A stretch of 44,069 bases of DNA from Bacteroidia bacterium (GCA_025057395.1 JANWXU010000021.1:1-44069), one strand, 5' to 3'. Counted from the stretch's first letter, positions 18,854-33,800 are shown. A program made the numbers and translations. The notes: generated by a model from the sequence alone, not told the origin.

Positions 18854-21800
18854 ATGAAAAGGATTTACAATAACATATTAATTTCACTTATTGAGTTAAG
18901 TGCTCTAATAGGGCTCTTTGCTTTTGCTCCTACTCAGGCTCTAAAAGCTCAATGTCCGGCAGAGCCTTTATTACCCGCTTCCGTTTCTATTTGTGGAGCA
19001 GGAGTGGTTACTCTTACGCCGAGTCTAGTAAGCCCTATGGGAGATGGGGTGCGCCTATATACGCAAGGTACAGGAGGCACACCCTTTAGTACTAGTATTA
19101 TTCCTCCTTATTTGCTCAATACTCCCTTTACCACCGTTACCACTACTTATTATGTTGCTAGTTTTATATTTGCTTCAGGCTGTGAAAGTGCTCGTGTGCC
19201 TGTCGTTGTTAATGTTTATCCTGTGCCTGCGCCGCCTGCTAGTACAAACTTTAGTCGTTGTGGAGAGGGCAATGTTAGCATTACAGCAAGCACAGGTACG
19301 CCTTTTGCCAACCAAGTGCTATTATACACTTTACCTAGCGGCGGTAGTGCGGTAGATGCCTCGGTGGGTCCTCCCTATGTGCTTACTTCGCCCTTTTTAT
19401 TTACTACTACTAACTTGTACTTAGAAGCTAAGAATACAGTTACAGGCTGTGCAAGTGCCAGCCGTACCCAAGTAACGGTTACAATTCATCCAATTCCGGG
19501 AGTGCCTACGGTTCCAGATATTGTTCGTTGTGGGCCAGGTATTTCTACTTTTACTGTTACTAACGGGTCGCCGCCAGGGAGTGTTATGCGGCTTTATACG
19601 CAATCTACAGGCGGCTTGCCTATTGCTACAGACGATACACCCCCCTTTTTACTTTCGGATCCTAATCCCATATTTACTAGCACTATATATTTTATTTCTA
19701 GTCGGTCTGCTGCTGGCTGTGAGAGTAATCGGGTACAGGTAGGAGTTACCGTTCTACCTCCTTTGGCGCCACCTACGGCACCTTCCTTTTCGCAATGTGG
19801 TCCAGGGCCCGCTCTTATCACTGCTACTATGAACACACCAGCAGGTAATGAAATGCGTATTTATACAACTCCTTTGCCTGGCTATCCACCCTTTGCTATA
19901 GACCAAGTACCCCCTTATACTTTTGCAATTCCTTATCTTACTACTACTACTACTTTTTACGTGGAAAGTGGTTTTAGTAATAATACATGTGCTAGTTCTA
20001 GAGTACCGGTAGTAATTACAGTACACCCCGTTCCAGGTGCTCCTACAGCCGCAAATGTTTTTAAGTGTGGGGTAGGGCAGCTAACTTTTACAGGTATAAT
20101 GGGCACTCCAACAGGAGATGAAATGCGGCTCTACACTACTATTGCAGGAGGAACTCCAGTTCAAACTGCTGGATTTCCTTTTCTATTAACGACTCCCGCT
20201 GTTACAGTTTATACTAACGTTACTTACTACTTAGAAGCTGTGCAAACTCAGACAGGATGCGCAAGTCCAAGAACCCAGGTAGTAGCTCAGTTTTTAACGG
20301 AGCCTAATCCTCCAATTGCTACGGGGGTGGCTCGCTGTGGAATGGGGCAGGTCACTTTCACAGCCTTCATGGGCGCAGCTCCCGGGGACCAAATTAAAAT
20401 TTATTCTGTTCCTACAGGGGGGCTACCTATAAATACCTTTTATTCTCCTTTCCTTATACCTTCTCCTACTGTTTCTGTAACCACTTCTTTTTATTTGGAA
20501 GCATTTAATAGTGTTACAAATTGCTCTAGTACTACTAGAACCTTGGTGGTAGCAACCGTTCATCCTTTGCCTGCTCCCCCTAGTGTACCGAGTGCAGAAA
20601 GATGTGGGGTAGGTTCTGTTGTGTTTACAGCAACTATGAATATACCAGCGGGTGACCAGGTTAGGATTTACACTACTACCAATCCTCTTACTACTCCCTT
20701 AGCCATTGATGGGGCTGCTCCTTATTTTTTAACTACACCCTTACTAACTATCAATACTCCTTTTTTCTTTACAGTCTATAATAGTCAGACGGGGTGCGAA
20801 AGTCCTCCGATTCAGTCTACGGCAGTAATACATAATGCACCATTACCTAGCGAACCTTCAGCTCTAGATGTTACACGCTGTGGAAGCGGCCCCGTAACTT
20901 TTAGTGTGCAAATGGGTACAGTTCCAGGCAATGAAATACGGCTATATACTACTGCTACGGCGCAGTTCCCTATTGCAACTGTTGCTCAGGCTCCCTATCA
21001 TATAACTACGCCAGAACTATTTCAATCTGCGGTATTTTATATTTCAGCAGGAGGGCTATTTAGCTGTGAAAGTAACCGCGTACCAGTAATTGCAACGGTG
21101 CATCCTATACCCGGGCCACCGCAGGCACAAAACGTGGCGCGCTGTGGGCCTGGTTCGGTCATTTTTACGGCAAATATGACTACTCCACTGGGCACTCAAA
21201 TTAATTTGCTGGATGCCTCCTTAGGACTTGTAGCAACGGGGGTTACTAATAATCAGTTTCAATTTACTACTCCAGGACTTGCTACTACAACGGCGTTTTA
21301 TTTAGAAGTAGAAAATGTTTCTACAGGCTGTAAAAGTACCCAAATACAAGTTTTAGGAATTATTAATCCTTTGCCGCCCCCTCCCTCCTCCACTAATGTT
21401 TTACGTTGTGGTTCTGGACCCGTTACTTTTTTAATAGGGGGAGCTGATATTACGGAGGCTTATTTATATCCTGTTCCGGTAGGAGGAGCGGCTATAGCTT
21501 CAGCTGTAGGAGTGCCTTATAGCCTCACTACTCCTGATATTTTTGCTACAACATCTTTCTATATCGAAAGGAAAAATAGTGCAGGGTGTACAAGTGGTAG
21601 ATTTGAAGTAGTAGCTACGGTTCTTCCTGTACCGCCGCCTCCTATTGCTTCTAATTTGAGTCGTTGCGGACCTGGAAGTGTAGAGATAACTGCTACACTT
21701 GGAAGCGGAGATAGAATTCGTTTATATACCCAGAGTCAAGGAGGGGTTCCGATTCTTGAAGCATTGCCACCCTTTTTTATTCAGACACCGAATCTTTCGG

Positions 21801-24800
21801 AATCTACGACCTTTTATTTAGCTTCCGTTCTGAATAATACTAATTGTGAAAGCACTACTCGTACGCCTGTGGCAATTCAAATTAATCCTATTCCCTCCCC
21901 ACCTATCAGTAGTGGGGCATCAATTTGCGGTGTTGGAAGTGTTACTTTTTCATTGCAGCCAGGTATAGTGGCAGGATCGGAGGTGAGACTATATGATACT
22001 CCTAATGCAAGCGTTCCTATATCAATTGATAACTCCCTACCTTTTAATTTATCTACAGGAAACCTTTCTACGACTACTGAATTTTATGCAGAAGCTGTAG
22101 ATGGGGCCTCGGGCTGCAAAAGCCAAAGAGTAAGTCTATTGGCTACCGTTCATCCTGTACCTGGGCTTCCATATGCTGATGATGTGGCTCGTTGTGGCTC
22201 AGGGAAAGTAACTTTTACGGCGGAATTTAGTTTCCCGGGTGGAGACGAAATTCGGCTGTATGATTCTCCTACGCAAGGGAATTTAATAGCCTCTGCCAAT
22301 GGTCCTTTTTTACTAATGACGCCAGATGTTGTGGTTACTACGCCCTTTTATTTAGAGGCTGTGAGTAAGGCCACTGGCTGTAAGAGTGCACGCTATCAAG
22401 TATTGGCTTTGGTCAATATTCCGCCGGGTGACCCTGTAGTACCAACGGTTCAACGTTGCGGACCCGGTATTGTAACTTTTACTGTTTCATTAGGGGCGCC
22501 ACCAGGTAGTGCAGTTGCGCTTTTTACTACGCCGCTAGGGGGGACTCCCATTTCTCAAGATTTACTACCCCCTGTTTACGAACTAACTTCGCCTATTATT
22601 AATAATACTACTACTTTTTATGTAGAAAGTATTAGTACTGCTACGGGGTGTGCTAGCAATCGTGTGCCGGCAATAGCGGTAGTAGAACGTCCTGTAGGGG
22701 CTCCGATTGTACAGCAAGCATCTTCGTGTGGCCCGGGGATAGTAACTTTCACGGTAGCTATGGGCAATCCTGCGGGTAACCAAGTTGTATTATATGAAAC
22801 GCCCAATGCTACAGGATTTGTTTCTAGCGATAATTCTATTCCTTATACGCTTCAGACTTCCTTTCTTATCCAGTCTAAAACATTTTATGTTAGGGCTGTA
22901 AATACGACCACTGGTTGTGTTAGTCCTTTGGTCCCGGTGGAGGCGGTGATATATCCAGTTCCTGGCAATCCGCAGGCCCAAGATGTAAATTTGTGTGCAA
23001 GTGGGTCGGCTACGTTTTCTGCGACTATGGGAGTACCAGCAGGTAACCAACTGCGTCTGTATAATCAACCTAGTGGGGGCACTTTGGTGGCTGTAACTTC
23101 AGAATTACCCTATCGGCTACAAACACCACAGATAAATATTACTACTATTTTTTACCTTGAATCGGTTAATACTACTACGGGCTGTACTAGCAGCCGAATC
23201 CCCGTAACTGCAATTGTCAACCCTAAGCCGGGGAATCCGCTGGTAGCTAACGTGGCACGCTGCGATAGTGGTGTTTTTACCTTTAATCCTCAGATGACCA
23301 ATCCGGTGGGAACAGAAATGCGCCTTTATAATATGCAAAATCAACTACTAGCTACCAGCACTTCTCTAACTAATTTTGCGCTAAATACTCCCTCATTGAG
23401 TACTACTACTTCTTTTTTGATATCCAGTTATAATGCAGTTACGGGCTGTGAAAGTGATAAGGTTACGGTGCAAGCAGTTTTCAATAAGCCGCCTGGTTTG
23501 CCGCAGGCAGCAAATATGGTTTTATGTGGTTCAGGTCCTACCACTATAACGGCCTTCATGGGTTCTCCGATGGGCACAGAGATGCAACTTTATAGTGATG
23601 CTAATGCTACGAATTTAGTAGGCTCTAGCACGGGAGTAGGTTCTGCTTATCCGATTCAGATAGCGAATGTAGCAGCCACCACTACTTTCTATTTGGTTTC
23701 GTTTAATGCCAATACCAATTGTAGAAGTGATAAAAAAGAGATTGTTATCCGGGTAGAGGAAAAACCGGGTCAGCCTATTGCTTCCGACGTACAGCGTTGT
23801 GGCCCCGGAATAGTTACTTTTACTGCCTTCTTTGGCTCTCCGGCAGGAAATCAAGTGCGTATGTATGAACAGGCTACTGGTGGAAATCCTATTGCTATAA
23901 CTAGTTCTTCAGACTTGGAGCTCACTACACCATTTGTTATAAATGCTACTACTACGTATTTTATAGAAAGTTTCAATACAAATACGGGCTGCGGTAGTAT
24001 ACGTACAAGTGTTGTGGCTACAATTAACACTCTACCAGGCATTCCCTCTACGATAGACCAGCTTCGTTGCGGACCTGGTACCGTAGTTTTTTATCCTAAT
24101 AATGGCAATCCTCCAGGGCAGCAGATGTTGCTGTATGAACAGCAATTTGGAGGTACACCTATTGTGCAGGCCAACGTAGGTTCTCCTCTCACTACTCCTG
24201 CTATCACCACTACCACTACTTATTACCTAGCAAGCAAGGATAATGTTTCGGGGTGTGAAAGTATTCGCCGTCCTATTGTAGCTACTATTAATCCTGAGCC
24301 AGCTATGCCTTTTGCTGCCGATGTAGCCCGTTGTGGACCTGGTGAAGTTACCTTCACTGCAGTGATGGGCTCTCCCCCTGGTAATCAAATTCGGTTATTT
24401 ACACAGCCAGTGGGAGGAGCCAGTTTTATTATTGATAGTAATTCTCCCTATACCCTAACTACTACTGTTCAAGAGACTCGGGTGTTTTATTTAGAGGTGG
24501 TCAATATTTTTACAGGTTGTAGTTCTACTACAAGGTTCCCGGTTACGGCGGTGGTGAATAATTTACCTGGTCCTCCAATTGCTGCTAATGTTACAAGTTG
24601 TGGAGTAAGCAGTATTACCTTTACTGCATTTATGGGGTCTCCCGCAGGAGATATCCTCAAGCTATACACACAGCCTTCGGGAGGAATACCCGTAGCTATT
24701 GATGCTACTTCTCCCTTTGAACTTACTACCGAAACTTTAGCACAAACCACTTCTTTTTACTTAGAAGCCGAAAATTCGATTACTGGCTGTGTAAGTCCGC

Positions 24801-27800
24801 GTACTCAAGTAATAGCTACAATACAACCTCTTCCAGGCCCGCCTATAGCTGCTAATATTAGTACTTGTGGTTCTGCGTCTGTTACTTTTTCGGCAGCTAT
24901 GGGCAGTCCACCGGGTACTGAAGTTCGGTTATTTATAAGTCCGGCAGGGGGAGCACCCCTTGCTTCTGCAGCAGGCACTAATTTGTTGCTTACCTCTCCC
25001 CCTATCACAACTAGTACAATTTTCTATTTGGAAAGTTTTGATGCTAATACTGGTTGCCGTAGTATTCGTACCCCCGTTAGTGTGACGCGCGGAGCTGAGG
25101 TAGGAATTCCTACAGCTTCCAACGCAGTTCGTTGTGGTGAGGGGAATGTTATCATTACTGCTGCAATGGGTATTCCATCAGGAAACGTTTTAGAACTCTA
25201 TACTCAATCTGTAGGAGGAAGTCCTATTGTAACTGATAATATTCCCCCTTTTGAATTAGTTACTCCCCTTATTACTACTACCACTACGTACTACGTAGGA
25301 AGTTTGAATACCGCAACGGGGTGCAGAAGCCTTAGAACGCAAGTGCTGGCTCTAGTTTCTAAGGTGCCTGAACCTCCGATAGCCAATAATGTAGCACGCT
25401 GTGGAATAGGAAGTGTATACTTTACTGCCGGAATCACTGATTTTTATGGGGATGCTATTCGTGTCTATCAAACTTCAGCAGGCAACACTCTACTTTATGA
25501 AGATATTAACTTTCCCTATGAATTCACGACCCCATCTTTGGAAACTACTACTACGTTCTATTTATCTAGTGTAAATCGTGTATCAGGCTGCGAAAGCTTA
25601 AGAATTCCCTTACTGGTAACTATTACTTCACCTCCCGGAATTCCTACTGCTCTGCCCGTTGCTCGCTGCGGCGCAGGAAGCCTTGTTTTCACGCCTAGTA
25701 TTGCTCCTAATAGTGTGGACGAGGTGCGTCTATATAATGATCAAAATGAGTTGGTAATGGTAAGCACTACTCCCCCTTACTTACTAACTACGCCAATTTT
25801 ATATTTTGATGCTATTTTTAGCATTGAGGCAGTACGTGATGGGTGTTTGAGTCAAAGGGGTCAAGTTTTAGCAAAAGTTAATTCTATTCCTGCTCCCCCT
25901 TTTGTTGGAAACGTTACTCGATGTGGAGAGGGGGCGGTAACTTTTACCGCGAGTGCCACTTATCCTCCTGGCACTCAACTAGAACTCTATTCCACCCCTG
26001 TAGGAGGAGTTCCCTTGAGCACAGATAGTAGTGAGCCCTATGAGATGGTAACTCCCCATTTATTAACCAGTACTACGTTCTACGTTGCACATCGTAATCA
26101 ATTCACAGGTTGTGTTAGCGAAAGAACGGTTGTTGTGGTGACGGTGTACTCGGGAGTTGTTTTACCCCAGGCAGCACCTGTAGCAAGATGTGGGGCAGGG
26201 CGCGTAATTTTTTCTGCGACTATGAGCTCTCCGGCAGGTGATGTAATCCGTCTGTATGATACGCCTAGTGGGGGGCAACCCCTTGCTACTGACGCTTACG
26301 ATCCGTTTACCATTACTACTCCCGAAATTTCGCAGACTACTACTTTTTATCTGGAAAGCTTAAATTCTCAAACCGGATGTGTTAGTATTGGACGGACGCC
26401 AGTAACTGCTATTGTAAATATTCCGCCGGGTATTCCTAATTTTACGAGTATAGGGCGCTGTGGTGCAGGAATTGCTACTTTGACAGCTATTATGTCGGCG
26501 CCAGGCGGTACCGAAGTTCGTTTCTATGATGCGCCGCAAGCAGGAGCTTTACTTGCGAAAGATAACACTTCTATTTACGAATTTGTTACTCCTATCCTTA
26601 CAACAACTACTACGTATTATGCTGCTAGCTTTGATGCGGCTACAGGATGTGAAAGTTTTAGAGCTCCTGCAGTGGTTACTATTCATCCGGTTCCGGGTAC
26701 TCCTACTGTTAGTAATGCTTCTCGGTGTGGGGCTGGGAAGGTTGTTTTTTCAGCTATGATGGGTGTACCCTCTGGAACTGATATTCGCTTATATTCTTCT
26801 AATATAGTAGGGGCTGCGGCAGTGGATATCGATACAGAAAGTCCTTTTGAGTTAAGCACGCCTACCATTTCTTCTAGTACGATATACTTTGTAGCTAGTT
26901 ACAATGCCCAAACAGGATGCGAAAGTGCAAGGATTCCCGTAACGGCTGTAATTCATCCTTTTGCTTCTTTACCTGTTGCTGAAAATGTTAAGCGTTGTGG
27001 TCCGGGAATAGCAACTATTGTGGCTACGATGCCTTCCGCCCCCGGTAATCAAGTTCGTCTATTTGAAGTACAACAAGGTGGAGTACCGATTGTTATAGAC
27101 CCAGAACCGCCCTTTTTACTTCCTACTCCTGTCATTTCCACTAACACTACTTATTATATAGAGGGCTATAATGCGAGTCGGGGTTGTCCAAGCACTAACC
27201 GTTTGCCAGTGGTAGTGACTATCCAAGAGCTTCCGGCGCCCGCTATAGTAGAGGAAGTAGTAAGGTGTAGACCAGGAATTTTGACATTTACTGTTCGTAT
27301 TGGCAATCCGCCAGGTAATAAAGTAAAACTTTATGATAATCTTCTTGCTATTAATCCTATTGCTGTTGCATTTGCACCTCCCTACACATTAACTACAGGT
27401 ACAGTTATTGCGAGCACTACTTTTTTTATAGAAGTGGAAAATACGCAAACAGGCTGTAATAGTGAAAGAGTACCTGTGGGAGCCAAGATTGTTGTTGCTC
27501 CTGATATGCCCTTTGCACAGGATGTTGAAAGATGTGGGCCGGGCGTTGTTACTTTTACAGCTGATATGGGCTTTTTACCCGGAAATCAAATTTTAATGTA
27601 TTCTTTGCCTGTAGGTGGTCTGCCACTACAAGCAGACGCCTCCCCTCCCTATACTTTTCAAACAGAAGTTTTACAGGCTACGCGTACTTTTTATTTAGCT
27701 AGTTATAGCTCTGCTACGGGTTGTGAAAGTGAACGTCGCTTAGTTACCGCTACTATTTACCAAAGGCCAGGTCCGCCTTTAGCAGCTGAAGTTGCACGAT

Positions 27801-30800
27801 GTGGAGCCGGTAGCATTACATTTACTGCGACAATGGGTAGCCCTGCAGGTTCTAAAATTGCGGTCTATGATTCTCCCCAGGGAAATGTACCCATTTCTGT
27901 AGTGACTGCGGCTCCTTATGAAATCGAGACTCCATTTATTGCTACAACCACTACTTTTTACTTAGAAAGTATAATTGGTTCCACTGGTTGCGTAAGTGAT
28001 CGCAGCCCTATAGTGGCGAGGGTGAATATTGTGCCTGCAGCCCCTAGTGTAGAATCTGTTAAAACTTGTGGAGGAGGACAAGTTACTTTTTCTTTAGTAC
28101 TACCTAGTCCTGCTGGAAATGTAGTGCGTGCTTATACTCTACCCTCTTCGGGAGCCCCAATTGCCCTTGATTTGCAGCCGCCATATGAAATTAGCCTCAA
28201 CGTTCAGGTGACTTCTACCTTTTATTTTTCCTCTGTAATCAGTACTACCAACTGTGAAAGTATGCGTAGTGCTGCTATTGCAGAAGTATTTCCTAAGCCA
28301 GGGATACCCGCAGTGTTGGATGTTTCTCGCTGTGGACCGGGTTCTGTTACTTTTACTGCCACTATGACTTCACCCCCTGGTTCACAAATTCGAATTTATA
28401 ATGCTCCGACAAGTGGATTACTTTTGGGTATTGATAATACTTCTCCTTATTTGTTGAATACTCCTGAGGTTAATCAAACGACTACTTATTATTTTTCCAG
28501 CTTCAACACGGCTACTAACTGTGAGAGCGACCGCGTAGCAGCTGTGCTTACCGTGCAGCCTATTCCAGCAGAACCTACAGTAATAAATATGGCGCGCTGT
28601 GGTCCGGGGCCAGTTACTTTTACAACAACCATGAATCAGCCTATGGGTAATGAAATGCGTTTATTTGAGGCTTTTAGTGGCGGAAATGCTATTGCACGTG
28701 ATAAGGTGGCTCCTTACTTGCTTTCGGTGCCCTATGTGGCTGCGACGCGTTCTTATTTTGTGCAAGCTGTGGACACTTCAACAGGATGTGAAAGTAAAAG
28801 AGTCCCAGTAGATATAGAAATTCGCACTTTGCCTTTTGCCCCTAAGGTGAGTGACGTTAGTATTTGTGGGCCAGGTAGTGCAACTTTTACAGTAGATTTG
28901 TTGGCAGGCTCTACTGCTGGGTTACGTGCTCTTCTATATACGGTTCCTGTAGGCGGGGCACCTATATTCACTGATATTTTACCGCCTTATGAACTGGTAG
29001 CTACGAACCTTTTTGCTACTACTACCTTTTATGTAGAGTTTTATAACGCAAATATTCTTTGTTCGAGCCCAAGGGTACCTGTTATTGCAAATGTATTACC
29101 TAATCCTAGCCAGCCGACGGTTTCCTCTGTTTCTCGCTGTGGCAGGGGTAGCGTAACAATTAATGCTTTCATGGGTAGTGTTCCAGGGCAGGAGATACGA
29201 TTTTATAATGTGCCTTCTGGCGGTGAACCTCTTTTTGGAGATGATACTTCTCCCTATCGATATGTAACACCTAGTTTAGAGAATACTACTGTATTTTACG
29301 TAGAGGCTGTTGGGGCAGGAGGATGTAAAAGTCAGCGAACAGCTGTTTCTGCAGTGATACATCCATTGCCAGCAAAGCCTGCTGTAAGTAGTGTACAGCG
29401 TTGTGGAGCGGGTGTGGTTACTTTTACGCCCGCCATGGGAATACCTGCAGGAAATATGACGCGCCTATACGACCAAGCTGATTTGATAGTAGCTACCAGT
29501 ACTATTGCGCCTACTTATGCTCTAACAACCCCTAACCAAACTACCACCACTATATATTATATTGATAGCTATAATTCTATAACAGGCTGTGCGAGTGAAA
29601 GGGTGCCCGTTTCAGCAATTATTGTTCCTTTACCGGGTTCTCCCAAATCTATGGATATAGAAAGATGTGGTGCTAGTATTGTGACATTTACTGCTGAAAT
29701 GGGTAATCCTCCGGGTGAGCGAATTGCAATTTATACTTCTCCCACAGCCACTACTCCTTTAAGTGTAGATAATCATCCCCCCTATGAATTTACAACTCCT
29801 TTAAATACTACTTCTACGGCTTACTACTTAGAGGCTATTTCTCAAGTATTAGGATGTAGAAGTATACGTACAGTTGTTAATGTTACAATTCTTCCTGTAC
29901 CCGTTCCTAGTGTAAGTAGTAATACGCCTGTTTGCTTAGGTTCAGTGGTAAACCTTTCAGCTTCTGCTCCTCCGGGTACCACTTTCTTTTGGCAAGGGCC
30001 AAATGGTTTTACTGCTGAAGGTTCTAATCCTTCTTTTGTCGCCACTTCTAGTGCTGTTGCAGGCTTATATACTCTTACTGCTAAATTAGGGAATTGTACG
30101 TCTACGCCTATTACACAAGATATTTCGATTACTCTTACGCCTATTACACCCATAGCTACCTACTACAATGTTTTGCAAGAAGAGCAGCCTTTATGCGAAG
30201 GGCAGGAGTTGAACTTACGGGTAATTAATATTCGTGATTATCCGCCGGGTGCTACTTTCATTTGGAGTGGTCCGGCGGGGTATTATCTCTCTTCCGAGCT
30301 TGCTTTCCCGGCAATTCCTAATATGACTACCGATAGGGAAGGACTCTATTATGTAGCTGTGGTGGTAAATGGATGTACTTCTGCTACTTCTCAAGGAGTA
30401 GAAGTGAAAGTATTTAAGCGGCCGCCGCCACCGGTAGCTACCAATAATTCACCCCTTTGTGCAAATACAGGGCTTATACAGCTTTATGCTTCAGAAGTGC
30501 CTGGTGATATTCGATATGTGTGGGAAGGTCCTAATAACTTTACAGCCACTACTCGGACAGCAGCACGTTTGCCCATTCCTGCTAATGCAGGAACCTATTA
30601 TGTACAGGCTATTGATAAAAATGGTTGTCGCTCAGGCTTGGATTCAACGGTAGTGGTCATTAAACAAAATCCGCAGCAACCGGTGGTTCAAGTTTCAAAT
30701 CCTATCTGTGTTGGCAGTGAACTACGCTTCACAGTAGCGGGCTTGCTAGGTACTGAGTTTCGAGTACGGGGTCCTAATAATTACAGTGCTGTAGGCTTAG

Positions 30801-33800
30801 GTCCAGAATTTACTCGCTCTAATATAACTTTTGCAGATGCAGGTGTTTATAGTTTTGTAGCTGTTATAGATGGTTGTTCATCCGCAATATCTCGAGTGGA
30901 AGTAGCACCGAGAGCTACGCCTGCTATGCCATCGGTAAGTAGTAATGGGCCTGTTTGCCAAGGTCGAACTTTATTACTAACGGCTATTAGCCAGGGAGCA
31001 ACCCTCTATAAATGGACAGGACCAGCAGGGTATGATGTATTGGTAAATACTCCACAAGTTGCTAGGCTCAATGCACAACCTAATTTTAGTGGAAACTATA
31101 GTGTGACGGCTATTGCTAATGGATGTACTTCTATGCCTGCTACTTTAGCTGTAGTAGTCAATTTTACTCCGGCTTCGCCGGTTGTTTCTAATCCTATACC
31201 CCTTTGTCCGGGTGAGATACTAAGTATGACAGCTTCGGGAGCAGGTAATGTAAATTATCATTGGATGGGTCCGGGGGGCTTTGCAGCCACAGGTTCTAAT
31301 ATTACTCGAATTATACAGTCGAGTTTGCAGGGGGGAATTTATAGTGTTGCTGCTTTTCAAAGCAATTGTACCTCCGCTCCCGTAACTCGGATTGTAGTGG
31401 TAAAACCCAAGCCGGAAACCCCAACTGTAAGTAATAGTGGTCCTGTTTGTATTGGTCGGGAAGTCCTCTTTACGGCAACATCTTCTCAAGTAGCTAGTTT
31501 TAACTGGGTAGGGCCTGCTGCTTTTGTTGCAAGTGGTGCTAATGTGATACGCCCTATTACTAGTACTCTAGAAGCAGGTATTTACTCCGTAACTGCTACG
31601 GTGGATGGATGTGTTTCTGACCCCGCAACCACGGACTTAACTATACTGCCATCTCCGCCTGTTCCTTTTGTAAGCTCTAATGCTCCTTTATGTATAGGAC
31701 AAACTTTAAGACTTAGTGCTAGTGGAGGTCCTCTTAACGCTGTATATGTTTGGAGCGGACCTAATGGTTTCTCTGCCTCTACTAACATGCCTACTATTGA
31801 ACGGCCAGCGCTAGGTATCAATGATGCAGGTGCTTATAGCGTCTATATTCAGGTACCAGGCTGTAATTCAGACCCCGGTTCTGCTTTTGTTTCGATAATT
31901 CCTAAGCCTAGCCGCCCGGGCGCGCAAAGTGATGCTCCTAAGTGTGTGGGCGAGATGGTCACTTTTAATGCGGTAGGGCCTACTGCTCTAACTTATCGCT
32001 GGCGCGGTCCTAATAACTTTAATGAAACAGGGCAAGTGGTTAGTCGTTTTCTTACTTCAACTTTGCAAGCAGGCACCTATAGTGTAGTAGCTGTTTCGGG
32101 CAGTTGCGAGTCTGACCCTGGAGAAGTAAATATTGTGGTACGTCCCAAACCGCCTGCTCCTTTTGCTGAGAACGATGGACCTAAGTGCGCCGGACAAAAC
32201 ATTCGTTTAACGGCAACAGGGATAGCAGGAGCGAGCTATATATGGCAAGGACCTAATGGTTTTAGCTCTACAGGCGCAACAGTATCTCGTACCTTAAGTA
32301 CATTATTGGATGCAGGTTCTTATAGTGTAAGCGTAGTAGCAGGGGGATGTACTTCCACAGTAACTACTACAGAAGTTCGTGTAAAGCCCGTTCCACCGCC
32401 TATTGAAGCAAGCAGTAATTCGCCCTTGTGTGTAGGAGATCTTTTGCAACTTACTGCAACAGCTATTCAAGGGGCTACTTATGGTTGGCAAGGGCCAGAT
32501 GCTTTTTTGGCAGGAGTACCCCAGCCTACCAGGTCAAATGTTACTACAGCACAAGCGGGTATTTATTGGGTTGTTGTTAGCTTGGATGGATGTACTTCAC
32601 GCCCGGCCACAGTAGAAGTAGTTATTAATGAAAGACCCCTTAATCCAACGGTTACAAGTAATAGCCCCTTATGTGCAGGTTCTACGTTAGAGTTGAGTGC
32701 TAATTCACCCTCAGCGGCGGCAACTTATCTTTGGGATGGACCTGGTGGTTTTGTTTCTAGGGAAAAGAGCCCCGAACGTTTAAATGTAAATACTCCCGAT
32801 GAAGGGGTTTATAACGTAGTGGCTATTATTGGTAATTGTACTTCGGATATCTCTTCTACTTATGTGATAGTTCGAAGAAGACCCAACCCACCTATGATAA
32901 CTAATAATAGTACTCTTTGTGAGGGGCAGAATTTACAGCTTAACGCAAGCCTTGTGCCTGGAGCTACTATTCGTTGGACAGGGCCGGCTAACTTTATATC
33001 TAACGAATTAAATCCTGTTCGTCCTAATGTTAATCGTACTTTTGCGGGTATATATAATGCAGTAGCTATTCAAAATGGCTGTACTTCAGCCACAGCTTCT
33101 ACAACTGTTGTTATTAATCCTACACCACCGCCCGCTATTATTAGTAGTAACTCACCTGTTTGTGCTGGCTCTACGTTATCATTGACTGCTTCCATAGTAC
33201 CGGGCGCTAGCTACCGGTGGAATGGTCCTGAAGGTTTTTCTTCGACTTTACAAACTCCTAGTATTAATAATGTAGCTCTTAATCAAGGAGGGGTATATAC
33301 TCTTATTACTCTGATAGGTAATTGTGCCTCCACTCCTGCTACTACAGAAGTAGTAGTAGAGCCTGCTCCTCTTAATATCACGGCAGGTAATAATGGGCCG
33401 CTTTGCGCAGGGCAAGATTTGGTACTTTCGGCTACTTTTGTGCCAGGGGCTACTTATCTCTGGAATGGGCCTAATGGCTTTACTTCTTCGCAGCAAAATC
33501 CATTACTTCCTAAGGTAACTGTGCGTGAAAGCGGCTCCTATTCGCTCACTGTTCGAATAGGAGATTGTATTGCGCAAGCTACTACTACTGTAATTATCCA
33601 AAACGCTATTACTCAACCTCCGGCTATCAATAGTAATGCACCTATTTGTGCGGGGCAAAATTTACAGCTTTCTACTTCTGCAGTAGTTGGTGCTACTTAC
33701 AGTTGGGTAGGACCCAATGGCTTTACCTCCCTATTGCAAAACCCAGTTATTCCTTCTGCCACCACGGCTAATAGTGGTACTTATAGTTTAACGGTTCGAG

